NCBI GenBank assembly: GCA_020726505.1
Contig: JAHLEZ010000003.1
Location: 3,410,001-3,474,000 of the forward strand
Direction of reading: 5' to 3'
Origin: Leptodontidium sp. MPI-SDFR-AT-0119
Lineage: Eukaryota; Ascomycota; Leotiomycetes; Helotiales; Leptodontidiaceae
DNA length: 64,000 nt
Below the pieces are notes generated by a model. That model searched no databases. It was not told the DNA's origin and saw only the letters and a program-made list of their open reading frames with translations. Positions 22,426 through 34,471 of the stretch are shown here, piece after piece; position 1 is the stretch's first letter; the number at the start of each line of letters is the position of its first letter. Both the position numbers and the translations under genes were made by a program.

Positions 22426-25080
22426 CTATCCGCAGTATTCCTTGCCAGGGCAAGCAACCGCGGATCCGTACTTGTCACCAGAGATACCGACGACCTGGAA
22501 AAGGGCATTGATGACACCTCCGATACCTTCTCCAGCGCAAGCGCCAGCGGCGATAGAGTAGGCATACTCGTTCCAGCTTCTTGGGCTTCTCTTGAGCCAG
22601 ATCTTGGAGAGGATGGCTCCGGTTGCCATTGCAGTGGCATACTGAGTCTGAGGAAGGGTGAAAGCAAGACCGACAGCGTTCATGTTTGGAATGTAACGGT
22701 GGTACTTGGCAGGAACTGGGGGGCTGGTCAGTATTTTGAAGACAAGGACGACTGTGCAAATGAACTTACTCCAGAGGTACTTGCTGACAACCATTGCGAT
22801 GGACAACAGCCCAAGGCAGAGCGCTGTAATGGCTGAATTTGGGGGAACGGGGAATTCTGTTCCAGTGACAGCTCCCGAAACGGCGACCCAAGCCGAAACT
22901 GAAGGAATTCCGAATCTGATATTTTAATTAGTATCTGTATTCTTGTTCATATCAAGATCGAAGACCGAGAAATAAAGAGGACGCCGATGTTTAATTTCGA
23001 GTAACGGGATCTCAAGAGGAAAAGAATACATACTGGCAGGTCCCTTGCGTAGCTGGATCCCAATCCGGATCAATGATACATGGGTAAGCGTTCGAGAACA
23101 GGACGAAGAAACCTGTGCAGAGGAAGATGCTGAAGAATGAGCCGATAGCTTGAGCGATGAATTGGGCGTATGGAGAAGCGGAGAGGAGGTAACCGGTTCT
23201 CAAATCTCCCAGCATGTCGACGGACTGAGCGGCTGCTCCTCCGGCAACAATACCAGCAGTCATGTTGATAGTCAGAGCCTTGTCGCCATGAATTCCCTGT
23301 CCTTGAGTGACACCACCGAAGACAAGTTGAGATGCTTTAGCGCAAGTTGAAACGGGGTTGATGTCGGTGGCACCGGCAGATTGCGCTGCAATGAAGGAGA
23401 AAATGAAGGCGAGAATGACAGCCAGGATCGTAAGGCCAGGGCTTACGTTGTACTGGAGAGCGAGCACAATCATCGAGACGGCGATCGCACAAACCACACC
23501 AACAGACCAAGCCCATACTGGGACTTGCTCCTCCTTGGGAGATGGGTCCAGCGAGTCTTCTTCTCCTTGGCGGTGCTTCTCGGCGAAGGCGCGTGTCTTG
23601 GGGAATTTCTCCGCGGTTTCGAAAAAGGCTCTCTTCATTCCACGGTACATCATGGGTGAGTTCATGGCCACCTCAGCGAACGAGGCACAGAGCATAATCA
23701 TGACGCCAATCCACAAGTTCCAGTAACGAGGTGATGGCCAGACCTTTTGCGAAAGAGTTGGTGCACCTTTGAATTTAGTTGCGCTCATTTTGCCGTAGGA
23801 CATCCAGCCTGGATAGGTTTCTTCGTCGACAGGTTGACCATGAGTTTCGCCGTACTTAACAGTGAGTGGGCCAATTAAAGCCCACGCGAGGACGTCTCCC
23901 AAGAAGAACGACAACGAAGCATTCATTCCAGATAGGATACCGGCGCCAAGGAATGCGGGCGTGCTGTGGGATGACTCCGCGTCAGTTTATGCAAGATATT
24001 TGGAGTGCCAGGCTGGTTAGGAGACAGGACGGCTATTACAGCAAACATAGGCATTGGCCTGAATCAAACTGGAAGTGTGGAGAAAAGAAACTCGGGAAAC
24101 ACTCACTATTCGAACAGCCAGCCCCAGGATACGATACTGATGGCCGAGGTCCATCCCCATGTATACACCCACCAGAATATGTTATGATCCCAAAGGATAC
24201 CGGGCGCGTACATCGAGACTACTCGAAGGATTACGGAAGCACCAAATGCAACGCCGAGAACCTTAGCTTTCCTGGCGGCTGCCTTCTCACCTTCAGCTCC
24301 TCCTGCATGGAGTGCTCGAATGGTGTAGGCGACAGCAGTAGGTGATGGGAAGATGAGTTTCAACTTGAGGATGTAAAACTTCCTTAAGGCGATTGCGAAG
24401 AAGATACCGTAGTATGCGGTGCATAGCGAGAAGGTGATCAACTTGCCCATATCTTCTTGAGGCTTTTTGGAAAGTAAGCCGAGTTGATACACTGGGTGAT
24501 TGGCATGTTAGTATTTCGAGAATTTTACTGGGGAAAGTGGGAGCATTTGGTGACACATACTTGCAGGAACAGCACCGACGAAGATTATACCAAGACCACC
24601 AGCAGCTGTCGCAGCAGATTGAACGGTAACATTTTCCTACGCAAATCCGAGTCAGCTAAAGCAACGGCGCAAATTCTTCAAAAGCCGTACCTTTGGGCCG
24701 AAATGACCTCCTCCGAGATATTTTGGGGCAACCTTCGACAGAGGCTTCAGGATAGCGAAGCCCAGAATGGAACCGAAGAGTGAAGCACCAAATGTCCACC
24801 CAGTCTTAAGACCAAGGTAGATGTTGGAAGCGGACACGACTGCACCCAAGCAACATCCGAGAAGGATTGCACGGAAGGTTATCTGTTGCTCCTGGTCTGG
24901 AATTCCATGGAGCTTGGGGAAAGGGAACTTGTTGTCGAGAACAGCGTGCATATCCTCTAATTCTCGGTCCCGGTCACTGTCGATTTCATTGTCGTTAACA
25001 TCTACCGAGTAGGTCTTCTTGTCGTCCCGCTCCTGAGAGTCAGGCTGAGACGTAGCGTAGGCTACCTTTTCAGACTCCAT
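22426..25080 (-). CDS. OPT-family oligopeptide/metal-chelate transporter
   Basis: Polytopic proton-coupled transporter of the OPT superfamily, moving small peptides, glutathione-like compounds or metal-chelate conjugates. Six exons: 25080-24691, 24636-24561, 24491-24107, 23963-23034, 22915-22770 and 22715-22426; five GT-AG introns (54, 69, 143, 118, 54 nt); 738 aa, the usual size. The hydrophilic acidic N-terminus (about 1-60) is followed by ITFRAILLGCCLGAVVSASN and GLKTGWTFGASLFGS, typical of the first OPT helices. Further hallmarks are FPSPTAVAYTIRALH and NPVSTCAKASQLVFGG. About 14-16 hydrophobic helices are expected. The substrate is not predictable from sequence. A (GAGTC)5 repeat lies 29 bp upstream of the ATG. 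Confidence 0.92.
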
Positions 25081-25108
25081 TGTGAATCCTGAGATCGATG
25101 CGGATGCC

Positions 25109-25134
25109 GAGTCGAGTCGAGTCGAGTCGAGTCG
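25109..25134. repeat. (GAGTC)5 short tandem repeat
   Basis: Five perfect GAGTC units in the probable 5' leader of the OPT transporter. Confidence 0.9.
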
Positions 25135-28100
25135 TGAAGGGACGTGAGAGACAAACCTACACCGAGGGGATACAGTCCTTCCTTATAGCCTCGTGGTTGA
25201 AACGCATATACTTTGACTTCAGGGGCCAGATAGATTGTTGGATCGACGCTTGGCGCCACTTGCCCTCCATCGCCTTATCACATTGACTTCGACCTGCCTG
25301 AATTGACCGCCAAGCTGAACCCCTACCGTCGCACATGAATCCACGACAGCGATCAGCTTGCTATCTGCCACTCCAGCTCTCGCCTTCTTCTGCCGTTCGA
25401 TTGCTCGACCTGCCACTTGCATCTGCATCCCAGGCCTCGCAGCGCCGACCTGCCTCGTTCGAGAGCCCAATTGTTGCCAAGGCGTCGCCACTATCACCAA
25501 GAGCCGGCTCACGAGAGCGATTGGGCTTCTCGAGCCTTTCGAACATTCTTTTCTCCCTTCCATCGACAGCGACCTGCCTCCTTTAGCCGCCAAGATAATT
25601 AAGCATCCCACAAACGTTGCGGAAGGCGTGGTGGCACCTCTTGTTACTGGCCCAACCTTCTTCCCTCCCCGCCTCAGCTCCATCGCAAGGTTTATTCCCC
25701 GTCTCCAGCCAGGCATTGATTCGTTCAGCCGAACATCAAGGTCGCGTATCATGCAATATTCCACAGATTAAAACCACAGAGCTGCCTTCTGGATGCTTGC
25801 AGGTCCGCTTCCAAGACTTTGTTGGACTCGGAGCGAAAGCCAAATCCAGCTGCATGTATCCCCGTCGCCAAGGCAAGAGAAGCCCTGACTGGTGTCGCGG
25901 AATCGTGAGATAAGGCCGCTCCTTGACCCCCCGTTGCACATGACAGATTTTGCCTAAAATATCGTGTTGTGCGGACGATCCTCTGTCGCTCTCTGTTTGA
26001 TAGTCACAATCTTGCCACGCCTCGGGCATCGCAGCCATCTCTGCTGTGCCTCTACAATAGATAACGATTTTCGGGACACCGAATCAATAGGCGTCGCAGT
26101 TGAGTCGCAACTCGATGGCGATGCCCAGCCTGGTTATTTGACTGACAATTAGAGAACGCTGACTGTGTAGGATCGAGCAAGCATTCGGACAAGTCCTAGG
26201 CCATGTGCTCGGCGGGGTCGAAAAGCATCGTATCCTGGAAAAGTCTTGGAAATGAGCCTGTGCAGACAGGGATAAACACTGAGCAAGTATTGGCTGGTGC
26301 TTGGTTCTCGAGTTGGCCAGACTGTGGATATTCTTGGAGATCCGTCCTCTTGGGTGAACTGGGGGTCAGAAGAAGTGTCCATGCAGGGAACACAAGCAGG
26401 CATGCCTGCGGTGTACCGTTGGACATCTCATGATCGTTCAGGAGGGCAGGCCGAGTATCGTTATTATACTTTTAGAGCTGTCGGGCTGTAGGACCAAAGA
26501 AGACAAAGTCAATAAATGCGAAGCCGACCAAAGAAACGACCAGGAAGCGTAACTTCGTTGTTGACTTTTGGCCAAAGTATGAACGAAGAGGGAATACGAG
26601 CAGGTCCGGGGAAGTCAGCCTTTCTCTGCTTCTGCCCCTCTATTGCCGCTTCCTCGGAGCTGTGACTAATAAGCGAGCAGGACACTCCGTCTGGTGCTCC
26701 ATAACCTCCTTCCAATTGTACCTTAGCCACTTGGCACAATAGGGGGAGTTCATGGAAAGCCTGTCGATAAAATACTTCAAAGATCGGTCAAAGAAACGTA
26801 ACCTAAACTCAGTCAATCAACTTTGTTTACATGGGTGATAAAGACTAGCAAAAGTGTCTGTGGATCTTAGCCGAGGCCCAAATCCGCCAGCGTGGGTCGT
26901 TTCCAAATTCCAACCTTCCCATTGTTTTCTTGACCTCGGAAGGGGGTGATACTTTCGAGCCCCTGATGCGGCTGCGAGAGTGTCTTCTGAGATCTCAGGT
27001 ACCTGAGGCTTTGGGACGCATGTTGCGCTGTCAACAATTCCTCCCTCCCACCAGACACTTCGCTTGCTGCAGCCACTTAACCAAACTCACCTCATCTCTC
27101 TGCATAGTATCTCCAGCCCTCTTCCTTCCAGCAAATGAAGACGGGGTTGTCGTATCTTGTATGTATAACTTGAATATTCAAGATAATGAGTAGCCGAGCA
27201 CAAGCAGGATTACTGTAACTCCGAAAGCAGAATTGGACCGAAACATAGAACCGCTGATAGCCTGATCAACATCCTCTGAATCGGGCTGGACTTCTCTCGA
27301 CCTTACAATCCAATCAGCCAACAACGGTCACGACATCCCATTCCCATGTTCAGATGTCCATCCAGATCGACTAATCAGACGCGTCGCACTCCCTCCTTCC
27401 AAACAAGACCCAGGTCCTCGAAGAACAAACCAACCCAGGGCTATTCGCAACACCCATCGCAATTTTACAACTAAACATGAGATGATATACAGCTACCTTC
27501 GACTGCAGATAACGTCCACCAACGTACAGGACCAAGGCGGCACGTTAGACGCACATGCTCACAAGTCGTTCCATTCCAAGATGGAGCTAGGATGTCTTAC
27601 TGACCGGGCTACCATTTTCGGGATATTGGCAAGATATCACCCTTCCTCGCTAAGGTCGGTTCGTTCCAACAACTATCTCCTTCCTGAAGCGGATTTCCTC
27701 ATCTTTCCCGCTCTTGGCAGTGAGAGGTGTGCAGTGTGCACTGGTGTGCAAAAGTACCACATCACGCGAGAAGGTCCTCTACTAATTTGAATTGGCTCAT
27801 ATTCACGCTATGTCACGGCACTGTGAAATGATATCGAGGCGTGCGAATCGCGATTTCTTCCACCATTAGGCCTCATTCTCAAACGGAGGGTAATCGAGAA
27901 TCATATCCTCTAGATTGAACTAAATGGTCAGAAGCTCATGTAAGCTTATGGGCTCTGTTGAGCACGCTGCATATTTCCCCAGACGTACTGTCTCTCGTCA
28001 TCTCAGCTTAACCGCCACAGTATTCTGCAACTAGTAAGATTCTAACGAACTAATTGAATGACTGGCCGTGAGAGTTCGCGAGAGATAGAGTTTCCTCCAG

Positions 28101-29890
28101 AATCAGCAGCCATGCCACGGTACACTCCACAACCTCAGCATGGCACTAAGCTGCTATCGCCCTCTTCATTATCACCTTGCAAGCCGAGTGGACTTCCGAG
28201 GCTGCAGAGGATAATACACAGAGAATACTGTCAGATGCACACTTGGAGTGAAAGCCACAACAGCTAGGTAAGTGCAAACTGTAAGTTTGACTCCCACACG
28301 GCTCCATATCCCTACCTCGTACTGGAGACATGTTTTGATGTGTAATACTGAAGACGCAATGCAATCCAACCTCTGGATGGCACATGCCAGACCAACATTC
28401 GCTCGTCCAGATATCTTTACAGAGGGCGGTCCCTCGGATACCAGAAACAACAAATACAGAACAGAGACTCTTCCTAACTGGCAACTGAGGTGACAAGCTA
28501 ACAAACTCGAAGAAATCGGTTCCAAAGCGATCTTACTAAACAGAACATACTGTGGTCGACGAAGCATCACCAGGACTCTTTTCTCCACATCCAACCGTCG
28601 ACGGAGCCAGAATACACCCGATCAAGTTTGTAACCATTACCTCTTCCATCCGAAACTTAGGGAAGCTCAACTATGCTTTGTACTTTTCGTAGTCTCTTCG
28701 CTGCGCGCCCCAGAACCTCTATCTAGGAGGAAACTTTGCGAGGATGGTGATCCTCAACGAGCAGCCTCACTAAACATCAACGCTCAATATCCTCAAACAA
28801 ACTGCTCAGTCGATATCCCCTTCGCCAATCTCAGCTATATGGAGATATCCTCCAATTCCCACCAACCCCCCAACAATCGCAACAGTCCAGCTCCTGCGCT
28901 TCATTCCTCTCCTCCAAACTCACCCAAGCGACCGCGGCAGAAATACCGTAGATCACACTCCCCTCCTATCACATCATCTCAAACCAGACCAAACAAGCAC
29001 ACCATAGCCCGGATGACGAACCGAACGGAAACAGTACCGAGAGCGGAAGAACGACAATACTACCACCACCAAGAGAACACCTCAAGCACAAAACCTGCAC
29101 TTAGTCTATCCAGGCCCAAGTTCTATCCAAAGGCCAACAATAACTTCGCCTCACCACCATCCGTACACATCAATAGCCACGCTTCGAAACCAATTCCTCC
29201 AAACCGCCCAAGATCTCAATACAAATACAAATTCCCACACTGTCTCCGCTAATCGTCACCACAAACTGCGAGAATACAAGCCAACATAAGACATTGCAAC
29301 TAACTGGGTATACCGCACGCAAGGTAACTGGTAGGAAAGAAGTGGCGACGAGAAAGCGGAATAATTGTTAATAAATATCAAGCATGCCATTCGCAAACAT
29401 CACACCCGGCATTAGCAATGAGTTGTTACTGTGTTAGTCGATATTTCAGATCATATTTATACTGTGTACGGTATGAGCTATGTATGAAGAGAGATGGGGA
29501 AAGAGCAAAACGGAAGACAAATCAAAATATGAGAAATCAAATTCCAATTCAAAGCAAAACAAGTGGCACTCGCCTATCCCTCTCGCGTATGTGATGTGCT
29601 GTGTCTTTTTCAAATCAAAGCCAATCAAACGACGTCGCCGCATGCCAGATTCAACCACTAGCCCGTTATGTCTGTCAGAACAGAGAACGAGATAGTGGCG
29701 GGCGAGGGCGATGGCGAGAAAACGATTAGTAGTAGCGAAAGATGCAGAATAAAGTACATATCTAAGTTTTTGTATCTCATACAAAGTCTAGCATAGCAGG
29801 GCATAGCAGCTATCTAGACTACCTTGCTTGACTCCGCTTGCCGCTTCTCTGGTCACCTCCATGCATGTACAAAAGAAAGGTTGTGCGCCT
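25135..29890. other. 4.8-kb gene-poor interval
   Basis: Several overlapping frames occur on both strands (for example 25219-25771) but none has domain signatures or codon-like structure. The frame 28839-29252 (+, 137 codons) is Pro/Ser/Arg-rich low complexity. It probably contains the OPT promoter and the 3' flank of MIC60. No tRNA or repeat recognised. Confidence 0.4.
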
Positions 29891-32107
29891 CTACTCAACT
29901 CTCAAGCTTTGCAACCTGGCTTCGGTGGCGATTACCTGTAATAGAATTAGCATATGATCTCAGATGGAAAGACTTGTTGGAGGGGAATGGGGAAGGGGAT
30001 AGGAGATGCCGAATACGGAATATAAGAACTTACATCCAAAGCCTGTTGCACTTCCAACACCTTCCTTACCTCACCCAACCAATCCCTACTCAAAGTCTTC
30101 GCCCATCCCTGAAGTCCATTCATTTCTCTAGCGGCAGCATCCAAATCACCCTCTTCGAGGAAAGTCTCTGTTCGTGTCAAGATACTCTCCACATCGTCAC
30201 CGGTAGCAAGACCCTTCTTCTTGAACAAGAGTTTGCTCAATACGTAGCTGGATGCGTGACTTGCAACACCAGCATCTGCAGGGAGGAGAGAAGCCTTTCG
30301 GACTTCACCGGCGACGCGACGAAAACGGTCGATGAGTTGCGCTGAAGATGGAATGCCCTTTTGGTATGCGGTGGGGTTGATAGATGCGATGGCAGCACTG
30401 ACCACAGCATCGTCTGAAGCGATCTCCTTCAAAGCGGCAAGTTCCTTGATGAAAGGTCGGGGAACTTGACTCTTCTCGAGGTTGGAACGAACAGCCTCAA
30501 CTGCAACGTGGAGATGTTGAGTCTTCAAGTTCGCATCGACGACGGAATTCCAGTCAGTAGTCAACTTCTCGAGCTCGTTGACGGTGTTGGTGAGGTCGGA
30601 AAGCTTGCCGAGACGGCCATTTCGCTCCTCCTCAACACGCTGCTGGAGCTCCTCCATGAACTTGCGCTTCATCTCAACAGCTTGCTCTAGTAGGCCGTTA
30701 CGTAAACGTTGCTCGTTGACCTCGTTTGCAGTTTGAACCTCGGTCTTCAATTTCTGCTCGTAGTTTTGCTGGATCTTTTCTCGCTCAGTCTGATATTCTT
30801 CTTGCCATTGTGACTGTTGAGCCTGCATCTCGGCCTCGACTCTTCGAATCAGCTCCTTAGCAGCTCGGTCAAAGTCTGCCTTTTCAGACTGGATCTTAGC
30901 CTCGGCATCCTTTTCGGCTGCAGCCTTTAATGCCTTAATTTTTGATCCAACTTTGCTGATTTCTTGCTTGGCCTTTCCAATGGCACCTGAGAATTTCGAG
31001 TCTGCATTATCGGCATTCACAACTGTGATGATGTCGTTGATGATCTTGACCAAGTCTTGAACAAGAGGTTCCTTTGCATCCTTGACATTGATTGGGTCGA
31101 TTCTGGTAATCTCAGGAGGGAATTTAGAAGGCTGATCAACTTCCGGGGGAGTGAATGGAACTCCGTTTGATGATTTAGCTGATGCAGCGGTGACTGGCTT
31201 GGCTGGAACTTGTGGTTCTGGTGACTTGCTCACAGGAAGCACAGCCACAGGAGCAGGAGGATCTGCCTCTTTCTTTGCTTTCTCTACAGCCTTGACCTTC
31301 TCAGCTGGATTAGCCTCCTGAGGAGTTTGTAAGGCCTCCTTTGGCTTGACCGCGTCTGGTTTCGTAGCATTGGCGTGTCTCCCGGCGGGTGGCTTTGTAT
31401 CATCAGAAACTTTCCAGGAAACTCCACTTTGGCTTGGAATCTTGATTGACTCTCCGGTATCTCTAGGGGGAGATCCAGCACGCCCTGTGATCTTTGGGAA
31501 ACGTTTGCGGAACTCCCTCTCCTCAAAATATAGAACCGCTTCCTCTCCAAACGGCACGTATTCGGTGAAGAAGTCATGGAAATTGTCGTTCACTCTGCTG
31601 TAGTAGACACCTCCCGCGAATCCAATGGATGAGAGTAGGAAGATGGTTGTGAAGAACTTCCGGAAGAATTTGCGTTTCGGCTTGGGTGGTGGAGGAGGTG
31701 GAGGAGTAGCAGCCGCCGGAGCTGAACTGCTGATAGGGACGTTTGGAGGGGCAATAGTAGCTCCGACTGGAGTATCTGTCTTAGCAGATGGCGGTGTAAA
31801 TAGTGTAGGTGGAACTGGTCCAGGAGGAAGTGGTTCGGTGGTGCTGTCGCTGCGAGATCCAGGAAGGACTATGGGTTTGGAATCCGCGATACTAGATTTC
31901 TTCTCATCGGCATATCCTCTCTAGATGTAGAATGCATAGTCAGTACTCAGCTCATCCTTCAATTGACTCTATTCAAGATTTGGGAGCTCTCACCACACCT
32001 CCCGAAGACACCCGAGTTGGTTGTATCGCATGCCATTGACGTCCAGCGCTGGTTACATTGGACTTGTAACCAAAGGCCCTTGATGACCGAAGTGAAGCGC
32101 GCAGCAT
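29891..32107 (-). CDS. MIC60: MICOS subunit Mic60 (mitofilin)
   Basis: Mitochondrial inner-membrane protein that shapes cristae junctions and contacts outer-membrane complexes. Three exons: 32107-31994, 31920-30034 and 29935-29891; introns 73 and 98 nt; 681 aa. The presequence begins MLRASLRSSRAFGYKSN, Arg/Ser-rich and lacking acidic residues. A Pro-rich linker (PPPPPPPKPKRK) leads to one transmembrane segment at about 127-145 (FTTIFLLSSIGFAGGVYY). A long coiled coil rich in E/Q/K runs about 340-500. The C-terminal mitofilin signature includes GWAKTLSRDWLGEVRKVLEV. The short last exon gives the ending VIATEARLQSLRVE; missing it would add a spurious tail. The first exon was found from its splice donor rather than from a long frame. 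Confidence 0.93.
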
Positions 32108-32712
32108 GACGGGCTGCGTTGAGCGACAGAGTTGTTGAGGGTTGTGATGTTGACGGCGCGTGGTTGTTGGCAGGATCTTTCTGGAGCGAGCTCACAAGCT
32201 CGTGCCAAGCCGATGATGCAGCCGCCTTTCCAGCAAGGCTGGTGATTTGAGCCAGCAACAGGCAACATTCAACTTCCGCCCAGAGGTCTCGTAGAATATC
32301 GTAATTGATGGTACGCCAATGCCACAAATCCATTATATTGTAGTTAGTCACAAGAATCAAATCCAAAAACATATTCGCTTTCCTTAATATCATTGAATGT
32401 GTTCTATTGCATATCTTACACCCAAAATGCTGCAGAACGATTCAACGGAGAAAACCATCACGCCATGCAGGAGAAATCCTGCTGAAACCAACCCTGCTAC
32501 GAAAAAAAAAACTAAGACACATGAAGGTATTAAAGACTGCTCTCGCAAATGGTCCCAGTGACCGCATCTATGGACCCCGATCGCAACCTGGCAATTTCGT
32601 TGGAAATGGCGATGGAGCGGTAGACTGTGGTGACCGCTGAACCTTGAATGGTGGAAATCCCCTGTACCCATAGGCCGTATGCTTGCTTCTCCACGACTCG
32701 GGCGTGGTCCTT
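32108..32712. other. Intergenic between MIC60 and Rab5
   Basis: Promoter of MIC60 and 3' flank of the Rab5 gene, both minus strand. Nothing else seen. Confidence 0.4.
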
Positions 32713-33581
32713 CTAACACGCACAAGGTCCTTGTCCTTGCGTAGATGGGTTCTCAGGTCGCAACTCTACTCCTCCTCGTCCGCCAGATCTTGGATTCCTC
32801 GGGCCAGCTTGGTCTAATGGGAGCTTCTTCGCAATCGATGTGAATAATTCCCTGACGTTCTCTGATGTCTTGGCCGATGTCTCGAAGAATAGAAGTCCTG
32901 CCTCCTTTGCGTACGCCTCTGCATCTGCTGTGCTAATGGCACGCTTGTCGGGTTGCGCAGTAACCAGATCGAGTTTATTGCCAGCCAGAGCGATGATGAT
33001 GTTTTCGTTTGCCTGTCTTTGGAGTTCCTTAACCCACTGCTTCGCCTTATCCAACGAGGACTGCGCCAAATACGTCAGCAAGAGTTCCGAATATTCCCAA
33101 CATTTGGATACTTACAGCTTGTGTAATATCGTAGACCACAACAGCACAGTTTGCGTTTCGGTAGTACATAGGTGCGAGCGACTTGTATCTCTCTTGCCCG
33201 GCAGTATCCCATATCTCGAACTTTACGGTGGTATTATCGTCGAGCGATATCGTCTGGGTGAGGAAGGCGGCACCGATTGTGGACTCTCTGAAATCATCGA
33301 ATTGATCCTTTATTTATCATTAGACGTGGCCCGGATATCTGCGAGGGAGATAACCACTAACCTTGACAAACCGGAGCACCAGAGAACTCTATATAAGCAT
33401 TAGTATCACAGCCAGACTCCTAGTTAACCCAAACGCACCTTTCCAACCGCAGACTCTCCTAGAGTACATGTTAGAAGTGTCCGATAAGTGCAGAGGCAGA
33501 TCACATACCCAGTAACACCAGCTTGAATTGCGCAAATCGGTTGTTCCCACCGCGGGTGCCTGTTGGGCCTCGAGCAGCCAT
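32713..33581 (-). CDS. VPS21: Rab5-family small GTPase (Vps21/Ypt5-like)
   Basis: Early-endosome Rab GTPase controlling endocytic and vacuolar-sorting fusion. Five exons: 33581-33509, 33458-33439 (20 nt), 33388-33362 (27 nt), 33307-33116 and 33060-32713; four introns of 49-55 nt; 219 aa. All G motifs are visible: GESAVGKSS (P-loop), switch I with [26 protein letters not shown] and ETSAK. The effector-region sequence [10 protein letters not shown] and the MYYRNA segment are Rab5-type. The C-terminus GPCAC provides a CXC double-geranylgeranylation motif. The start [14 protein letters not shown] matches the short Gly/Arg N-terminus of fungal Rab5. It is divergent from SAC1, with an 890-bp shared upstream region. 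Confidence 0.94.
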
Positions 33582-34471
33582 GTTGGATTGAGGTTGAGGC
33601 TATTCTGAAGATGAAAGGAGTTTCGGGATCGCGCACAGAAGCTGGCACAAGGGCACGGAGTGTGATGCGGTGGAATATGAGGGTGGATGAGGGCGAGGAC
33701 GAGGCGAATGTTGGTCTTGTCTAGAAGGTGCTCGGATTCCGTGTGACGATGTTTCGATGGGTTGGAAGGGAAGGCTCGCCGAAATGCGAAGCTAGGTACG
33801 GTCAGGTGACGGACGTCAAGCCACACTGCGTAATCGGCTAAAGCCACAGCTTATATTGATAAATGATGCCCATTCCGTGATCCAATCACGGAATGCAAGA
33901 CCGGATAATCCAATATAAACAGGAGCAACGAGTCACAGTGAGTACGCTTCGCTACAATTGCACTCACTACGATTATGCGAGTCAACTATTGCTACAACAA
34001 TGAAAAGGGTTGAGCTTGACTATGGCTGATGTATCCTCAAGCCTATGGAGCTTCAGCCCTGCCACAACGGTTGAACAAGGCAAGTTCAAGTACATTTCTG
34101 CCAACCATTGAGAAATGACTTACCAACAAGCAATTATCAATGCTACGGAGGGAAACGAGTCAATTTTAAATATGTAGATAGATCTGGCATTTAACCAAAT
34201 TTTGTTTGCTCTGAATGTACTTGGAGAAGATGATTTCTCCGGCATGAATAAAGTCGTGCCGCTATTGATATACTGCCAAGACTTTAAAGTCGCCCCTGGT
34301 GATAGCCGCCTTGTTTAATTTGTGACGGAGAGGCGAGGCTTCGAAGTTGAAGACAGCTCGCCAGGAATTCGAAGCTCCCCCTCCACAAAACAACCATCAA
34401 TGATTGCATGAAGTCATCCGCAGACAAAACAAAGCAATAATACCTGTTGGCTGTCTGCTTTCTTTGCAATC
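33582..34471. promoter_or_regulatory. Shared upstream region of Rab5 and SAC1
   Basis: A divergent promoter between two membrane-traffic genes. A direct pair CCGTGATC...CACGGAATGC near 33875-33895 forms a short imperfect palindrome; nothing else stands out. Confidence 0.4.

Noticed and set aside
25219..25771. Overlapping 137- and 181-codon frames on opposite strands
   Set aside because: Neither has domain motifs, transmembrane pattern or splice-compatible extension.
28839..29252. 137-codon Pro/Ser/Arg-rich frame
   Set aside because: Low complexity from pyrimidine-rich DNA; no homology signature or flanking exons.
31625..31924. Gly-rich frame on the plus strand
   Set aside because: Antisense shadow of the Pro-rich linker and transmembrane region of MIC60.
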